Of a stretch of 64,000 nucleotides of DNA, positions 24,546 to 33,680 are shown piece by piece. This DNA comes from Adlercreutzia caecimuris B7 (GTDB taxonomy: Bacteria > Actinomycetota > Coriobacteriia > Coriobacteriales > Eggerthellaceae). The notes below the pieces were generated by a model, which had not been told where the DNA came from, ran no database searches, and was given only the letters and a program-made list of their open reading frames with translations. Location: NCBI RefSeq assembly GCF_000403355.2, contig NZ_KE159646.1, forward strand, positions 1,846,735 through 1,910,734, written 5' to 3'. Both the position numbers and the translations under genes were made by a program. Numbering within the stretch: position 1 is the stretch's first letter; every line of letters begins with the position of its first letter.

Positions 24546-25511
24546 TTAGCCCTTCCAGAAGTCTTGGGTGAGCTCTTGGCGGGTGGCGTGGCCGGTCTTC
24601 TTCAGGATGTTGTGCACGTGGGCCTTCACGGTGCCCAAGGCCAGCTGCAGTGTGCTGGCGATGTTCTGGTTGTCCTTGCCCTCGAGCACCATTTCCAGAA
24701 TCTCGCGCTCGCGGGCCGTCAGGCCGTGGCGCTCGCAGTAGGCGGGCAAGAGCTCGTCGATGTAGGACTGCAAATCGGGGTTGTCAGCCGCCGGCGGCTC
24801 CTTGAAGCGCAGCCACAGCGTTTCAGCGGCAGCTCGCATGGCGAAGAAGGCGAAGGCCAGCACGAGGAAGTTCTCGGAGAAGTTGCGCTCCGAGAGGTAG
24901 AGGGGCAGAAGGCTATCGGCGATGGTGGCCGGATCCAGCATGAGCATCATGAAGATGTCCTCGGCCAGAATGCACAGCACGAACGCGAAGGTGGCGAACA
25001 GCAGCGGTTCTTGACGGCGCATGCGCGCCCGCTCGATGTCGCTTTGGCAGGTGCAGTAGCGGAATATCACATAGCCGATGCCCCAGAGCAGGAACAGCTG
25101 GCGCAGGCTGAAGTACAGCCACTGCCGGAAAGGGCCCTCGGGCAGCAGCCCGAGCACGAGGGCGCAAGAGCCGAGGAACAAGGCCAGGGGCAGCCACAGA
25201 AGCACCGGGCGGCGCTCGTTCTCGAAGTCGCACACGAGCAGCCACAGCGACTGCAAGGCGCCCGCTGCCAGCGCCGTGCGCATCAGCGGCCGATCGATTC
25301 CGTAGAACGAGTCGAAGGAGTAGGCGAGGTTCTGCCCCAGGTACTCGTACTGGAAGATGAGGGCCATATCGAGGAAGTAGAAGAGGAAGAGCGCACCTGC
25401 GTACAAATAAGCGCGCCGCCGCGAGACGAAGTAGGCCGATAGGCATACCGACCCCGCCGCCACGCAAGCCACCATGATGAGGATGGTGTAGAGGTAGAAA
25501 GCTGTCTCCAT
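24546..25511 (-). CDS. Membrane-bound LuxR-type transcriptional regulator
   Basis: 321 residues. The first 230 form about seven transmembrane helices (for example FYLYTILIMVACVAAGSVCL and LFLFYFLDMALIFQ). The C-terminal 65 are a LuxR/GerE helix-turn-helix: GLTAREREILEMVLEGKDNQ, then LALGTVKAHVHNILKKTGH. Such seven-TM LuxR proteins are numerous in Eggerthellaceae and are usually encoded beside the genes they control. Here it is divergent from the agmatine/putrescine genes, with two palindromes in the shared interval, so it probably senses a related metabolite at the membrane. Confidence 0.8.
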   Translation of the reverse strand: METAFYLYTILIMVACVAAGSVCLSAYFVSRRRAYLYAGALFLFYFLDMALIFQYEYLGQNLAYSFDSFYGIDRPLMRTALAAGALQSLWLLVCDFENERRPVLLWLPLALFLGSCALVLGLLPEGPFRQWLYFSLRQLFLLWGIGYVIFRYCTCQSDIERARMRRQEPLLFATFAFVLCILAEDIFMMLMLDPATIADSLLPLYLSERNFSENFLVLAFAFFAMRAAAETLWLRFKEPPAADNPDLQSYIDELLPAYCERHGLTAREREILEMVLEGKDNQNIASTLQLALGTVKAHVHNILKKTGHATRQELTQDFWKG

Positions 25512-25549
25512 CGTGCCGCTCCTTGGCCCCGAATGTGCGTTTCCAAGTT

Positions 25550-25563
25550 CTAATCCGGATTAG
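25550..25563. promoter_or_regulatory. 14-bp palindrome upstream of the LuxR gene
   Basis: CTAATCCGGATTAG is a perfect palindrome, 39 bp upstream of the regulator start. The size is right for a LuxR-type dimer site and may mediate autoregulation. Confidence 0.45.
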
Positions 25564-25655
25564 GAAGCTGGATGCACCCGCTATGCGAGCCGCGTAAACC
25601 TCCGTTCGCACTGAGACCCATTGAACCACAACTGCCCGCTCAGGGCCCTCAACTT

Positions 25656-25713
25656 CGGGATTATTTTGGATATAGACGCGGGTGTGAAATTCCCTGAACG
25701 CAAAATAATCCCG
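25656..25713. promoter_or_regulatory. 13-bp inverted repeat in the divergent promoter region
   Basis: CGGGATTATTTTG (25656-25668) and its exact complement (25701-25713) enclose 32 bp that include a GGATATAGA promoter-like element. It is about 170 bp upstream of the carbamoyltransferase start. Candidate two-site operator or transcribed hairpin. Confidence 0.55.
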
Positions 25714-25879
25714 GTTAATGCTTCCCAAGCCGCCGCGCCGCCCCCATGCTGTGCCCCAACGGATGCGGAGGAGCATCAGGGGACGGTCAGGCTGGCACGG
25801 CCTCGCCGCTTCCTCCGCGACAAGTCGCCCGCGGTCTTTCCGACCGAAGGCCGCGGATATATCCCTAAGGAGGATTTCC

Positions 25880-26950
25880 ATGGTCAAGGATTACATCGAC
25901 ACCAACGACTTCACCAAGGAGGAGCTGCTCGGCATGGTAGATCTGGCCATCGCCATGAAGGGGCTCATCAAGGAGGGCGGCGAGTACCCGCTGCTGCTGA
26001 AGAACAAGACCCTCGGCATGATCTTCCAGCAGGTGTCCACCCGCACCCGCATCTCCTTCGAGACGGCCATGACCGATCTCGGCGGCCACGCGCAGTTCTT
26101 CGGCCCCGGCTCCATCCAGCTGGGTGGCCATGAGTCCATCGAGGACTCCGGCCGCGTCATGGGAAGCCTCGTCGACATCCTCATGGCCCGCGTCGATCGT
26201 CATAAGGATGTAGTGAGCTTGGCGAAGTACTCCGCGGCCCCCGTCATCAACGGCATGAGCGAGTACAACCATCCCACCCAGGAGCTCGGCGACCTCATGA
26301 CCATGATCGAGAACTTGCCCGCCGGCAAGAAGATCGAGGACTGCAAGTTTGCCTTCATCGGCGATGCCACCCAGACCTGCGTGTCGCTCATGTTCATCTG
26401 CTCGAAGATGGGCATGGATTTCGTGCAGTTCGGGCCGAAGGGGCATCAGATTCCCGACGGCGCCCTGCATATAGGCACCGATGAGGAGCGCGCTGCCTTC
26501 GGCAAGCAGCTCATGGCTATCGGCGAGGAGAACTGCAAGGTCTCCGGCGGCACCATCACCATTTCCGACGACATCTCCTGCATCGAGGGCGCCGACTTCG
26601 TGTACACCGATGTGTGGTACGGCCTCTACGACGAGGAGGTCTCCAGCTCCAGCTACATGGACGTGTTCTATCCGAAGTACCAGGTGACCTGGGATATGAT
26701 GAATGTGGCCGGTCCGAACAGCATGTTCATGCACTGCCTGCCCGCCAACCGTGGCGAAGAAGTGGTGGACGAGGTAATGGACGACCCCGCGCGCAGCTTG
26801 TGCTGGGACGAGGCCGAGAACCGCAAGCACTCCATTCGCGCCATCCTGGCCACTCTGTGCCCCCAGAGCGAGCCCGACGAGGCGAAGGCCACGGCCTACC
26901 GCGCCACCATCGATGAGCGCATGGCGGCCCTCGGTAAGCACGGTCTGTAA
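25880..26950 (+). CDS. ptcA: Putrescine carbamoyltransferase
   Basis: 356 residues. Carbamoyl-phosphate site [29 protein letters not shown] and [11 protein letters not shown] are those of the ornithine/putrescine transcarbamylase group; the PTC-type Q-L-G-G-H-E ([12 protein letters not shown]) replaces the ornithine-binding pattern. It converts N-carbamoylputrescine and phosphate to putrescine and carbamoyl phosphate (or the reverse). AAGGAGG precedes ATG 25880. First gene of an operon with an antiporter and agmatine deiminase. A carbamate kinase gene is not next to it. The C-terminal extension is the length expected for PTC. Confidence 0.88.
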   Translation: MVKDYIDTNDFTKEELLGMVDLAIAMKGLIKEGGEYPLLLKNKTLGMIFQQVSTRTRISFETAMTDLGGHAQFFGPGSIQLGGHESIEDSGRVMGSLVDILMARVDRHKDVVSLAKYSAAPVINGMSEYNHPTQELGDLMTMIENLPAGKKIEDCKFAFIGDATQTCVSLMFICSKMGMDFVQFGPKGHQIPDGALHIGTDEERAAFGKQLMAIGEENCKVSGGTITISDDISCIEGADFVYTDVWYGLYDEEVSSSSYMDVFYPKYQVTWDMMNVAGPNSMFMHCLPANRGEEVVDEVMDDPARSLCWDEAENRKHSIRAILATLCPQSEPDEAKATAYRATIDERMAALGKHGL

Positions 26951-26963
26951 GACGTACCAGGTC

Positions 26964-26990
26964 GGGGGAGCTGCGGCTCCCCCGCCTTTA
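26964..26990 (+). terminator. Intercistronic hairpin between ptcA and the antiporter gene
   Basis: GGGGGAGC/GCTCCCCC with a 4-nt loop, then CGCCTTTATC. With only a short T stretch it probably acts as a partial terminator that tunes expression of the downstream genes. Confidence 0.55.
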
Positions 26991-27013
26991 TCTTCCAAGT
27001 AAGGAGCCACACT

Positions 27014-28531
27014 ATGAGTGGTAAGAAGAAATTCTCCTTCGTGTCCGTTATTCTGTCGGTAATCTGCGTGGTGTTCGTGTGCGAGGCGGCGGCGCCGGCT
27101 GCTGCCATCGGCAACCAGCAGTTCTTCTGGTGGATCTTCCTTATCATCACCTTCCTTCTGCCCTACGGCATGGTGGCGGCCGAGCTCGGCACCGCCTACG
27201 ACTCTGAGGGCGGCATCTACGACTGGGTGCGCGATGCTTTGGGCGACAAGTGGGGCGCCCGTATCAGCTGGTACTACTGGATCAACTTCCCGCTGTGGAT
27301 CGCCAGCTTGGCCACCCTGTTTCCGCCGATCCTCGGTATGGTGTTCGGAGCCGACATCGAGTCGAATCTGGCGCTCACGCTGGCCATCGAGATCGCATTC
27401 GTGTGGATTGTCGTGCTCATGAGCTTCTCCAAGGTGTCCGACTCCGAGTGGATTCTGAACGGCGGAGCCGTCTTGAAGGTGCTCGTGGCCGTGTCGGTGG
27501 GTGTGCTCGGTATCTGGTATGCTTGCGCCAACGGATTTGCCGGATCCATGGCCCCCGAGACGTTCCTGCCCGACGTGACCAACACTGCCGCGCTCGGCTA
27601 TTTGTCCATCATTATCTTCAACTTCACGGGCTTCGAGGTGGTCTGCACCTTCGCCAAGGACATGCAGAACCCGGCCCGCGACATCCCGAAGGCCATCATC
27701 CTGGGCGGCCTGGCCATCGGCGCCATCTACCTGTTCTGCGGCTTCGGCGTCGGCGCCGCCATCCCGGCCGACCAGATCGACCCCGACTTCGGCATGATCG
27801 TGGCCGTAATGACCATGGTGGGCGAAGCCTCCCCCATCTTCATCATCATCGCCGTGGTGTTCCTCATCACCCTGTTCGCGAACATGGCCTCCTGGTCCTT
27901 CGGCGTGAACGCCGTGGCCCAGTACGCCGCGAAGAACCAGAACATGCCGAAGGTCTTCGCCCACGAGAATCCGAAGACCGGCATGCCCACCGGTGCCGCC
28001 GTTGTGAACGGCATCGTGGCTACCGCCGTGCTGCTCATCCAACTCATCCCCAACGAGGCCATCTCTAACGGGTTGTTCTGGACGCTGTTCGCCACCTCGG
28101 TCGTGTTCCTGCTGCTCACCTACATCCCCATGTTCCCGGCGTTCATCAAGCTGCGCAAGGTGGATGCGAACCGTCCGCGCGTGTATCGCCTCCCCTTCCA
28201 GGGTACAGCTATGAAGGTTATTCTGGCCATCCCGGTCATCGAGCTGGTGCTGGCCGTCGTGGCCACGATCGTGCCGTTCTCAGCCGAGGAAGTAGCGGAC
28301 AAGGTGCCGATGATCGCCATCTTCATCATATTCCTCCTTATGGGCGAGGTGGTGCGCGTGGTGAGCGCCCGCGGCCGCAAAGAGGAGTTCACGGGCCTCA
28401 CCGAGGCCACGGCTGCCGAGCGCCTCGCTGCCGAGGCCGCTGGCGAGACCGACTCGCTGGAGCCTGCCGACCCGGCCCAGATCGAGGCAATCCTCGCTGC
28501 CAACGGCGGCAAACCCGAGAAGGTCCTGTAG
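27014..28531 (+). CDS. aguD: APC family agmatine/putrescine antiporter
   Basis: 505 residues with 12 transmembrane helices of the amino acid/polyamine antiporter superfamily. The N-terminal ICVVFVCEAAAPAAAIGNQQ, TAYDSEGGIYDWVRDALG and NFTGFEVVCTFAKDMQNPAR (TM6 unwound region) are as in AguD and AdiC-like antiporters. It is expected to take up agmatine in exchange for putrescine. The position between ptcA and agmatine deiminase supports that role. The C-terminus has an extra acidic/Ala-rich tail of about 50 residues. AAGGAG is present 8 nt upstream of the ATG. Confidence 0.85.
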   Translation: MSGKKKFSFVSVILSVICVVFVCEAAAPAAAIGNQQFFWWIFLIITFLLPYGMVAAELGTAYDSEGGIYDWVRDALGDKWGARISWYYWINFPLWIASLATLFPPILGMVFGADIESNLALTLAIEIAFVWIVVLMSFSKVSDSEWILNGGAVLKVLVAVSVGVLGIWYACANGFAGSMAPETFLPDVTNTAALGYLSIIIFNFTGFEVVCTFAKDMQNPARDIPKAIILGGLAIGAIYLFCGFGVGAAIPADQIDPDFGMIVAVMTMVGEASPIFIIIAVVFLITLFANMASWSFGVNAVAQYAAKNQNMPKVFAHENPKTGMPTGAAVVNGIVATAVLLIQLIPNEAISNGLFWTLFATSVVFLLLTYIPMFPAFIKLRKVDANRPRVYRLPFQGTAMKVILAIPVIELVLAVVATIVPFSAEEVADKVPMIAIFIIFLLMGEVVRVVSARGRKEEFTGLTEATAAERLAAEAAGETDSLEPADPAQIEAILAANGGKPEKVL

Positions 28532-28664
28532 CCTTAACCGTCAGGACCTCCGTGGAACCGAGGCGGGTCTGTGCCGGCCGCCTCTGACCAAGTGGTGCCG
28601 GGGCGCGCCAAGTCCTCCGACGCGTCCCTGCTCCGAAGCCATTTCACTCCGAAAGGATTTCCCC

Positions 28665-29870
28665 ATGAAGACTATTTTTGAGTCTGACTCTACCCCCGCC
28701 GCCGACGGTTTCTTCATGCCCGCCGAGTTCGCCCCGCAGGATCGCGTGTGGATAGGCTGGCCCCATCGCACCGACACCTGGGCCCATGGCGCCAAGCCGG
28801 CTCAGAAGCAGTACGCTGCCATCGCTCGGGCCATCGCCGAGTTCACGCCGGTCGTCATGTGCGCCAACGAGGACGATTACGCCAACTGCAAGGCCGTTTT
28901 CGAGGACGATGAGAATGTGACCGTCATCGAGATGACCACCGACGACGCCTGGTTCCGCGACACCGGGGCCACCTACGTCATTAACGGCAAGGGCGACAAG
29001 CGTGCCTGCGACTGGCACTTCAATGCCTACGGTGGCTTCGTCGACGGTCTGTACTTCCCGTGGAGGGCCGACGACCAAATTGCCTGCAAGATGGCCGAGC
29101 TGTCGCACTGCCGCCGCTACCGTCCCGATGACATGATTCTCGAGGGCGGCTCCATCACCGTGGACGGCGAGGGCACCCTCGTGGTGACCGACCAGTGCCT
29201 GCTCTCCCCGGGCCGCACCGCCTCTGCCGTGTTGGCCGACGAGGCCGACGAGGACACCATCTGGCCCGTCTACGCCAAGAAGTTCCAGCCCTGGAGCGAG
29301 GAGCTGCGCGCTTATATGGACGAGCACCTGAAGGCCTATCTGGGCGTTGAGAAGGTCATCTGGGTGAAGGAGGGCATCGACCCCGAGGAGACCAACGGCC
29401 ACATCGACGACGTGGCCACCTTCATCGCCCCTGGCGTCATGGCCTGCATCTGGACCGATGATCCGGACTACCCCTTCTACCGCCAGTGTCATGAGGCCTA
29501 TGAAACCCTGAGCAACGCTACCGACGCGAAGGGTCGCGCCATCAAGGTGTACAAGCTGCCCATGCCGGCGAATCCCCTGTACATGGACCAGGCATCCTGC
29601 GACACCATCGACATCGACGAGAATGCCGAGCCCCGCGTGGCCGACGAGCCGCTGATCGCCTCCTACATGAACTACCTCGTGACCAACGGCGGCGTCATCG
29701 TGCCGCAGTATGGCGACGAGAACGACCAGCTTGCCGTGGACACGCTGCAGCAGATCTACGACGAGGTGTGGGGCGAGGGCGTCTATAAGTGTGTGGGTGT
29801 CCAGTCCGATCAGGTCGTCTACGGCGGCGGCAACATCCACTGCATCACCCAGCAGGAGCCCAAGGCCTAA
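28665..29870 (+). CDS. aguA: Agmatine deiminase
   Basis: 401 residues of the guanidino-group modifying (porphyromonas-type peptidylarginine deiminase-like) superfamily. TDDAWFRDTGATYVI, HFNAYGG, ILEGGSITVDGEGT, EETNGHIDDVATFI and the catalytic [11 protein letters not shown] near the C-terminus (nucleophile Cys) are all present, so the enzyme should be active. It hydrolyses agmatine to N-carbamoylputrescine and ammonia, the substrate of the product of ptcA. The last 110 bp of the gene are duplicated at 31457-31568. Strong terminator follows at 29916. Confidence 0.92.
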   Translation: MKTIFESDSTPAADGFFMPAEFAPQDRVWIGWPHRTDTWAHGAKPAQKQYAAIARAIAEFTPVVMCANEDDYANCKAVFEDDENVTVIEMTTDDAWFRDTGATYVINGKGDKRACDWHFNAYGGFVDGLYFPWRADDQIACKMAELSHCRRYRPDDMILEGGSITVDGEGTLVVTDQCLLSPGRTASAVLADEADEDTIWPVYAKKFQPWSEELRAYMDEHLKAYLGVEKVIWVKEGIDPEETNGHIDDVATFIAPGVMACIWTDDPDYPFYRQCHEAYETLSNATDAKGRAIKVYKLPMPANPLYMDQASCDTIDIDENAEPRVADEPLIASYMNYLVTNGGVIVPQYGDENDQLAVDTLQQIYDEVWGEGVYKCVGVQSDQVVYGGGNIHCITQQEPKA

Positions 29871-29872
29871 GG
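29761..29872 (+). repeat. Direct repeat: 3' end of aguA (intact copy)
   Basis: These 112 bp recur at 31457-31568 with two mismatches, in the same orientation. Both copies include the catalytic GGGNIHC codons and the stop, and end two bases after it. Confidence 0.9.
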
Positions 29873-29915
29873 GCGCCTGCCGAATTGCGGTCTTGACCGA
29901 AGTATCAGAACGCGA

Positions 29916-29948
29916 AAGGCGGTTCCCAGTCCGGGAGCCGCCTTTTTT
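29916..29948 (+). terminator. Terminator of the agmatine operon
   Basis: AAGGCGGTTCCC/GGGAGCCGCCTT stem-loop followed by TTTTTT. Confidence 0.88.
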
Positions 29949-30115
29949 CGTGGGGGGGGCTCCGCGCCAAGTCGCCCCCTCCGCAAGGGCGGCTACGGAA
30001 AGGGCGTCGTCCTTCATGGTAGCCAGGACGAGGGGCGCCCGGCGGCTGAATACGTTATCATGGCGGCCTATTAACTTTCTATCACCAATGGTGACAGTAG
30101 TGAGACGAGGCGTTT

Positions 30116-31156
30116 ATGGAAGAGATCGAGAAGCCGGTCGTGCGCGAGCTGGCCGGAGAGATAGCTCATCTTATCAACGAGCGGCAGTATCGTGCTCTGA
30201 GGCGGCTGAATACCAGTACCATAGATCTGTACTGGCGCATCGGCGAGATAATATGCGCCCGGCAAGAACTGGAGGGATGGGGAAAATCGGTCGTAGAGGG
30301 CCTCTCTGATGAACTCATGAAAATGTTTCCCGGCGCCAAAGGTTATTCAGCAGTCAATTTATGGAGAATGCGAAACTTCTATCTCACCTATCGCGACAGC
30401 GAGAAACTGTCACTTTTGGTGAGAGAAATCAGCTGGTCATGCAATCTGGTGATAATGAACAAATGCGATGATGACCTGCAGCGTGAGTTTTATCTAAAAG
30501 CGGCGGCGCGATATGGCTGGACCAAGCGGCTCCTCGCAAATTATATAGAGGCCGGTGCCTATGAGAGATTTCTCTCAAACCAGACGAACTTCGAAGCCAC
30601 GCTTCCGCCTGAACGACAGGCGCAGGCAAAGCTTGCCGTTAAAGATGAGTATGCCTTCGACTTCGCCGAGCTTTCTCCCGAGTACTCCGAGCACGAGCTC
30701 GAGCTTCAACTGGTTTCGCGCATTCGCGACTTCCTCGCGGAAATGGGAGGTGCCTTCGCGTTTGTCGGCAGTCAATTCCATCTGAAGGCCGGAGAGCGAG
30801 ACATCTATATTGACTTGTTGCTGTTCCACCGAGGGCTAAAGTCGCTTGTGGCTGTCGAACTGAAAGTGGGCGAATTTGAAGCAGAATATGCGGGGAAAAT
30901 GCAGCTCTACCTTTCTGCGCTGGACGATCAGGTGCGCCTCCCCGATGAGAACTCGTCCATTGGCATCATCATCTGCAAGAGCAAGGACAGAACTTATGTG
31001 GAGTATGCCTTGCGCCAGTCGTCTGCACCCATCGGCGTGGCTACTTACAGCTTGAGTCGTGCGTTGCCCGAGGAGCTAAGAGACCAGCTTCCTTCACCCG
31101 AGATTATCGCCGAGAGACTTGCCGCGTTCGATGACGTCCCCTTTGGGGATAGCTAG
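30116..31156 (+). CDS. DUF1016 / YhcG-type PDDEXK nuclease-domain protein
   Basis: 346 residues. The N-terminal part is the DUF1016 helical region (STIDLYWRIGEIICARQELE, then KGYSAVNLWRMRNFYLTYRD). The C-terminal half is a PDDEXK nuclease: FVGSQFHLKAGERDIYIDLLLFHR followed by VAVELKVGEF, i.e. D...E-x-K. YhcG/RpnB-like proteins are common on mobile DNA and in defence neighbourhoods and their biology is largely undefined. Solitary here, with lower GC than the flanking agmatine genes, and bracketed by the two copies of the aguA 3' end. Start ATG 30116 has a modest GAGG. Confidence 0.85.
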   Translation: MEEIEKPVVRELAGEIAHLINERQYRALRRLNTSTIDLYWRIGEIICARQELEGWGKSVVEGLSDELMKMFPGAKGYSAVNLWRMRNFYLTYRDSEKLSLLVREISWSCNLVIMNKCDDDLQREFYLKAAARYGWTKRLLANYIEAGAYERFLSNQTNFEATLPPERQAQAKLAVKDEYAFDFAELSPEYSEHELELQLVSRIRDFLAEMGGAFAFVGSQFHLKAGERDIYIDLLLFHRGLKSLVAVELKVGEFEAEYAGKMQLYLSALDDQVRLPDENSSIGIIICKSKDRTYVEYALRQSSAPIGVATYSLSRALPEELRDQLPSPEIIAERLAAFDDVPFGDS

Positions 31157-31270
31157 CATCAGCGCGCCGATAACAATTGCGTGCCCAGCCGCTCTCCGGC
31201 AAGGAGAGGGCACCGGAGGTTTGCCTCTAGGCCTCCGGCGCCCTCAAAATGCTCTTGTCAGGCAAGAAGG

Positions 31271-31459
31271 CTATCCGACGGCTGGCTGCTGCTGCGTCGC
31301 ACAATGGATATTGCCGCCTCCGAGGAACATCTCATGGCACGCAACGCCCACGATCTCGCGGTCGGGGTAAGCCTCGCCCAGCACTTCGGCTGCCTGGCGA
31401 TCATGCACCTCATCGCCGAAGAGCGGGAACACAATGCCGCCATTAGCCGTATAGTAACG
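31271..31459 (-). pseudogene. 5'-truncated second agmatine deiminase (C-terminus, minus strand)
   Basis: The minus strand encodes [20 protein letters not shown], then about 40 more residues with [16 protein letters not shown] and a stop at 31271-31273. This is the catalytic C-terminus of an agmatine deiminase clearly different from the AguA at 28665. All upstream sequence is missing: homology breaks at about 31459, where the forward aguA copy begins. Dead remnant of a diverged paralogue. Confidence 0.85.
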
Positions 31460-31568
31460 AGGTGTGGGGCGAGGGCGTCTATAAGTGTGTGGGCGTCCAG
31501 TCCGATCAGGTCGTCTACGGCGGCGGCAACATCCACTGCATCACCCAGCAGGAGCCTAAGGCCTAAGG
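31457..31568 (+). pseudogene. Duplicated 3' end of aguA (truncated)
   Basis: 36 codons identical or nearly so to the last codons of aguA ([20 protein letters not shown] and onward to the stop at 31564-31566). Two synonymous-type differences from the intact copy show that the duplication is not brand new. No start codon or promoter, so it is not expressed as such. Confidence 0.88.
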
Positions 31569-31660
31569 ATCGCGACCCGCAATGGAGCGGGACAGCACGC
31601 TCGGCAGGCTGCCCCGCTCCGCACCATCCAGCAGCCTTGTGCCAAGCTACACGTTTCACA

Positions 31661-31696
31661 GAAAGAGGCGACCGAGATCGGCGGTCGCCCCTTTCT
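31661..31696 (-). terminator. Terminator of the truncated HTH gene
   Basis: GAAAGAGGCGACCG/CGGTCGCCCCTTTC with TCTTTC on the minus strand just after the stop at 31703. Confidence 0.6.
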
Positions 31697-31702
31697 TGTG
31701 GC

Positions 31703-31897
31703 TATTCCAACGTGACGCACACCTGCTTGCCGAGCGCCTCGGCAAGATCTGCCATCAGGTTGGCTGCCACATTGCCGCGACCGCGCTCCACCCGACTCAC
31801 CACCGCCTGGTTCACATGGGCCCGCTCGACCAACGGCCCCGACCGAAGTCCCCCGGCAGCCTCGTGTCCGAAACCAAAGTGGGACAGCTTACCCGGT
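31703..31897 (-). pseudogene. 5'-truncated Xre-family HTH gene
   Basis: The minus strand reads GLRSGPLVERAHVNQAVVSR, then VERGRGNVAANLMADLAEAL and VCVTLE before TAG. This is helices 2-5 of a lambda-repressor-type HTH as in HigA/HipB antitoxins (the Q-x-x-V-S-R-x-E-R-G core), with its own terminator. No start codon fits upstream, so the N-terminus is missing or decayed. It may be the leftover antitoxin of a toxin-antitoxin pair. Confidence 0.6.
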
Positions 31898-32013
31898 AGG
31901 TCGTCCCGCCTCCGCTACCCTGTACGACAATCCCGCGCTCCGCCCCTCCCCTTTTGTGCCCCAATACGATATGCTGGAAGGTAATGGTTACCGAGTCCGC
32001 AAGGAGGCATTCG

Positions 32014-33507
32014 ATGCCCCGTTCCCGCTTGCTGCAGCATTCCGTATGCACTGCCCTCGCCATCCTTCTCGCCGCGTTTCTCCTGGCCGGTACGGCTATG
32101 GCGGCAACGACCACCCCGGCCTTCGCCGACGAGCCTGCCGCCCCATCGGTGCAGTGGGTCGAGAAGGGGTCGCGCATCTACTGCAAGGTGGACGGCGTGG
32201 CTCAGAAGGGCGGTCTGCGCACCATCAACGGCAAGACGTATCTCTTCGACAAGAAGGGTCGTCAGCTGACCGGCTGGCACAAGGTGGGCAAGCATTACCG
32301 CTACTTCACCGTGGCCAACAAGGCCAAGGGCGCCATGGTGACGGGCAAGGTGGTCAACGGTGTGAAGCTGGACAAGCAGGGCCGTGCCGTGCTGAACGAT
32401 CAAACGAAGGCCGAGCTGAAGGTGCTCGCGAAGGCGACGGCGTTCGTGGAGCGCAACACCAAGCCCGGCTGGTCGCAGAAGAAGAAGCTGCGCGCCTGCT
32501 TCAACCTGCTGCGCGACAAATACAGCGAACGGGCCTTCCGCGGCTTCTCGTCGAAGTCGGGCTGGCAGAGGGCCTTCGCCCTGGACATCTTCGACAAGAA
32601 ATCGGGCAGCTGCCATTCCTATGCCGCCGCCTTCGCCTACATCGCCAACGCCATCGGCTGCAAGAGCTGCAAGGTGGTTTCCAGCGGCGGCCACTCCTGG
32701 GCCGAGGCGGACGGCAAGGTGTACGACCCCGAATGGGCCAAGCACTGCCGCGTGGACCTGTTCGCCTTTCCCTATGCGCGAAGCGGCCAGGGCGGCACGC
32801 CGGGCTACAAGAACGCCCGCACATACGTCGTGACTATCGCGCCGCGCACCAAGGCCCTCGGCGGGAAGGCATCGACGGCCAGCAGCCGCTTCGCTGGCAA
32901 GCGCGGCCTGGTGAAGATGGGCGGCGAGCGCTACTACGTGCAGAACGGCAAGGCCGTCAAGAAGCAGTGGAAGACGGTGAAGGGCGCGAAGTACTACTTC
33001 CTCGCCAACGGCAAGGCCGCCACAGGGCCGGCGAAGATCAAGGGCGCCTGGTATGTGTTCGGGCAAAACGGCAAGCTGCTGACGGGGAAGAAGACCCGTC
33101 TCGTGAAGGTGGCGGGCGACACGTACCGCGTGACGAAGAGCGGCCGCGCCAAGGCCGGCTGGGACAGCGCCAAAGTGCGGCGCTTCGCCAAGAACGGGCA
33201 GATGATGACCGGCACCGCCGTGGTAGGCGAGAAATTCTACGCCTTCAGCGCCAAGGGCCGCTACGATGCGGCGAAGACCAAGCAGCTGCGCAGCGCCGCG
33301 CGCATCGATGCCGATGCGGCGCCCCTGCTGAAGCTTCTGGGCAGCCCGCAGAAGCGCACCTACAGCGCCAGCTGCTACCAGATGACCGACGCCGACGGTA
33401 ACAGCATCCTGGGCGATGACGGGCGTCTCGTGTACCCGCACTTCACCGTGTTCACCTTCAAGGCCGACAACGGCGTGGAATACTACCGCGGCGTCGAGGC
33501 GCGGTAA
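32014..33507 (+). CDS. Secreted transglutaminase-like protein with glucan/cell-wall-binding repeats
   Basis: 497 residues. Signal peptide cleaved near AFA/DEP. Catalytic triad of the transglutaminase-like superfamily: Cys in GSCHSYAAAFAYIANAIG, His in SGGHSWAEADG and Asp in VYDPEW. It is flanked on both sides by about ten 20-residue repeats of the choline/glucan-binding type (GLRTINGKTYLFDKKGRQLT, AVKKQWKTVKGAKYYFLANG), which bind the cell surface. A paralogue with the same order lies at 51967. AAGGAGG is 6 nt before ATG 32014. Probably a peptidase or crosslinking enzyme at the wall; the substrate is unknown. Confidence 0.82.
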   Translation: MPRSRLLQHSVCTALAILLAAFLLAGTAMAATTTPAFADEPAAPSVQWVEKGSRIYCKVDGVAQKGGLRTINGKTYLFDKKGRQLTGWHKVGKHYRYFTVANKAKGAMVTGKVVNGVKLDKQGRAVLNDQTKAELKVLAKATAFVERNTKPGWSQKKKLRACFNLLRDKYSERAFRGFSSKSGWQRAFALDIFDKKSGSCHSYAAAFAYIANAIGCKSCKVVSSGGHSWAEADGKVYDPEWAKHCRVDLFAFPYARSGQGGTPGYKNARTYVVTIAPRTKALGGKASTASSRFAGKRGLVKMGGERYYVQNGKAVKKQWKTVKGAKYYFLANGKAATGPAKIKGAWYVFGQNGKLLTGKKTRLVKVAGDTYRVTKSGRAKAGWDSAKVRRFAKNGQMMTGTAVVGEKFYAFSAKGRYDAAKTKQLRSAARIDADAAPLLKLLGSPQKRTYSASCYQMTDADGNSILGDDGRLVYPHFTVFTFKADNGVEYYRGVEAR

Positions 33508-33680
33508 CAGGACGGCTGCCGGGGCACTTTACCGGGCAAGCGTGTCCCAGCTAGGCTCGGACAGAGGCATCTCCCCGTAACGGACGGGCGACTTTCTGTG
33601 AAGGGCATCGCGCCTTCGGCCGTTTTCGGGAATAATAGACCGCACGATCGTCGGCAGCGCAACACGGATGGGAGCACGCA

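Noticed and set aside
25865..28042. 725-codon minus-strand frame opposite ptcA and aguD
   Set aside because: His/Asp/Gly-rich shadow that spans two genes with strong matches on the other strand.
31915..33441. 508-codon minus-strand frame opposite the transglutaminase-like gene
   Set aside because: Shadow; the plus-strand protein has signal peptide, triad and repeats.
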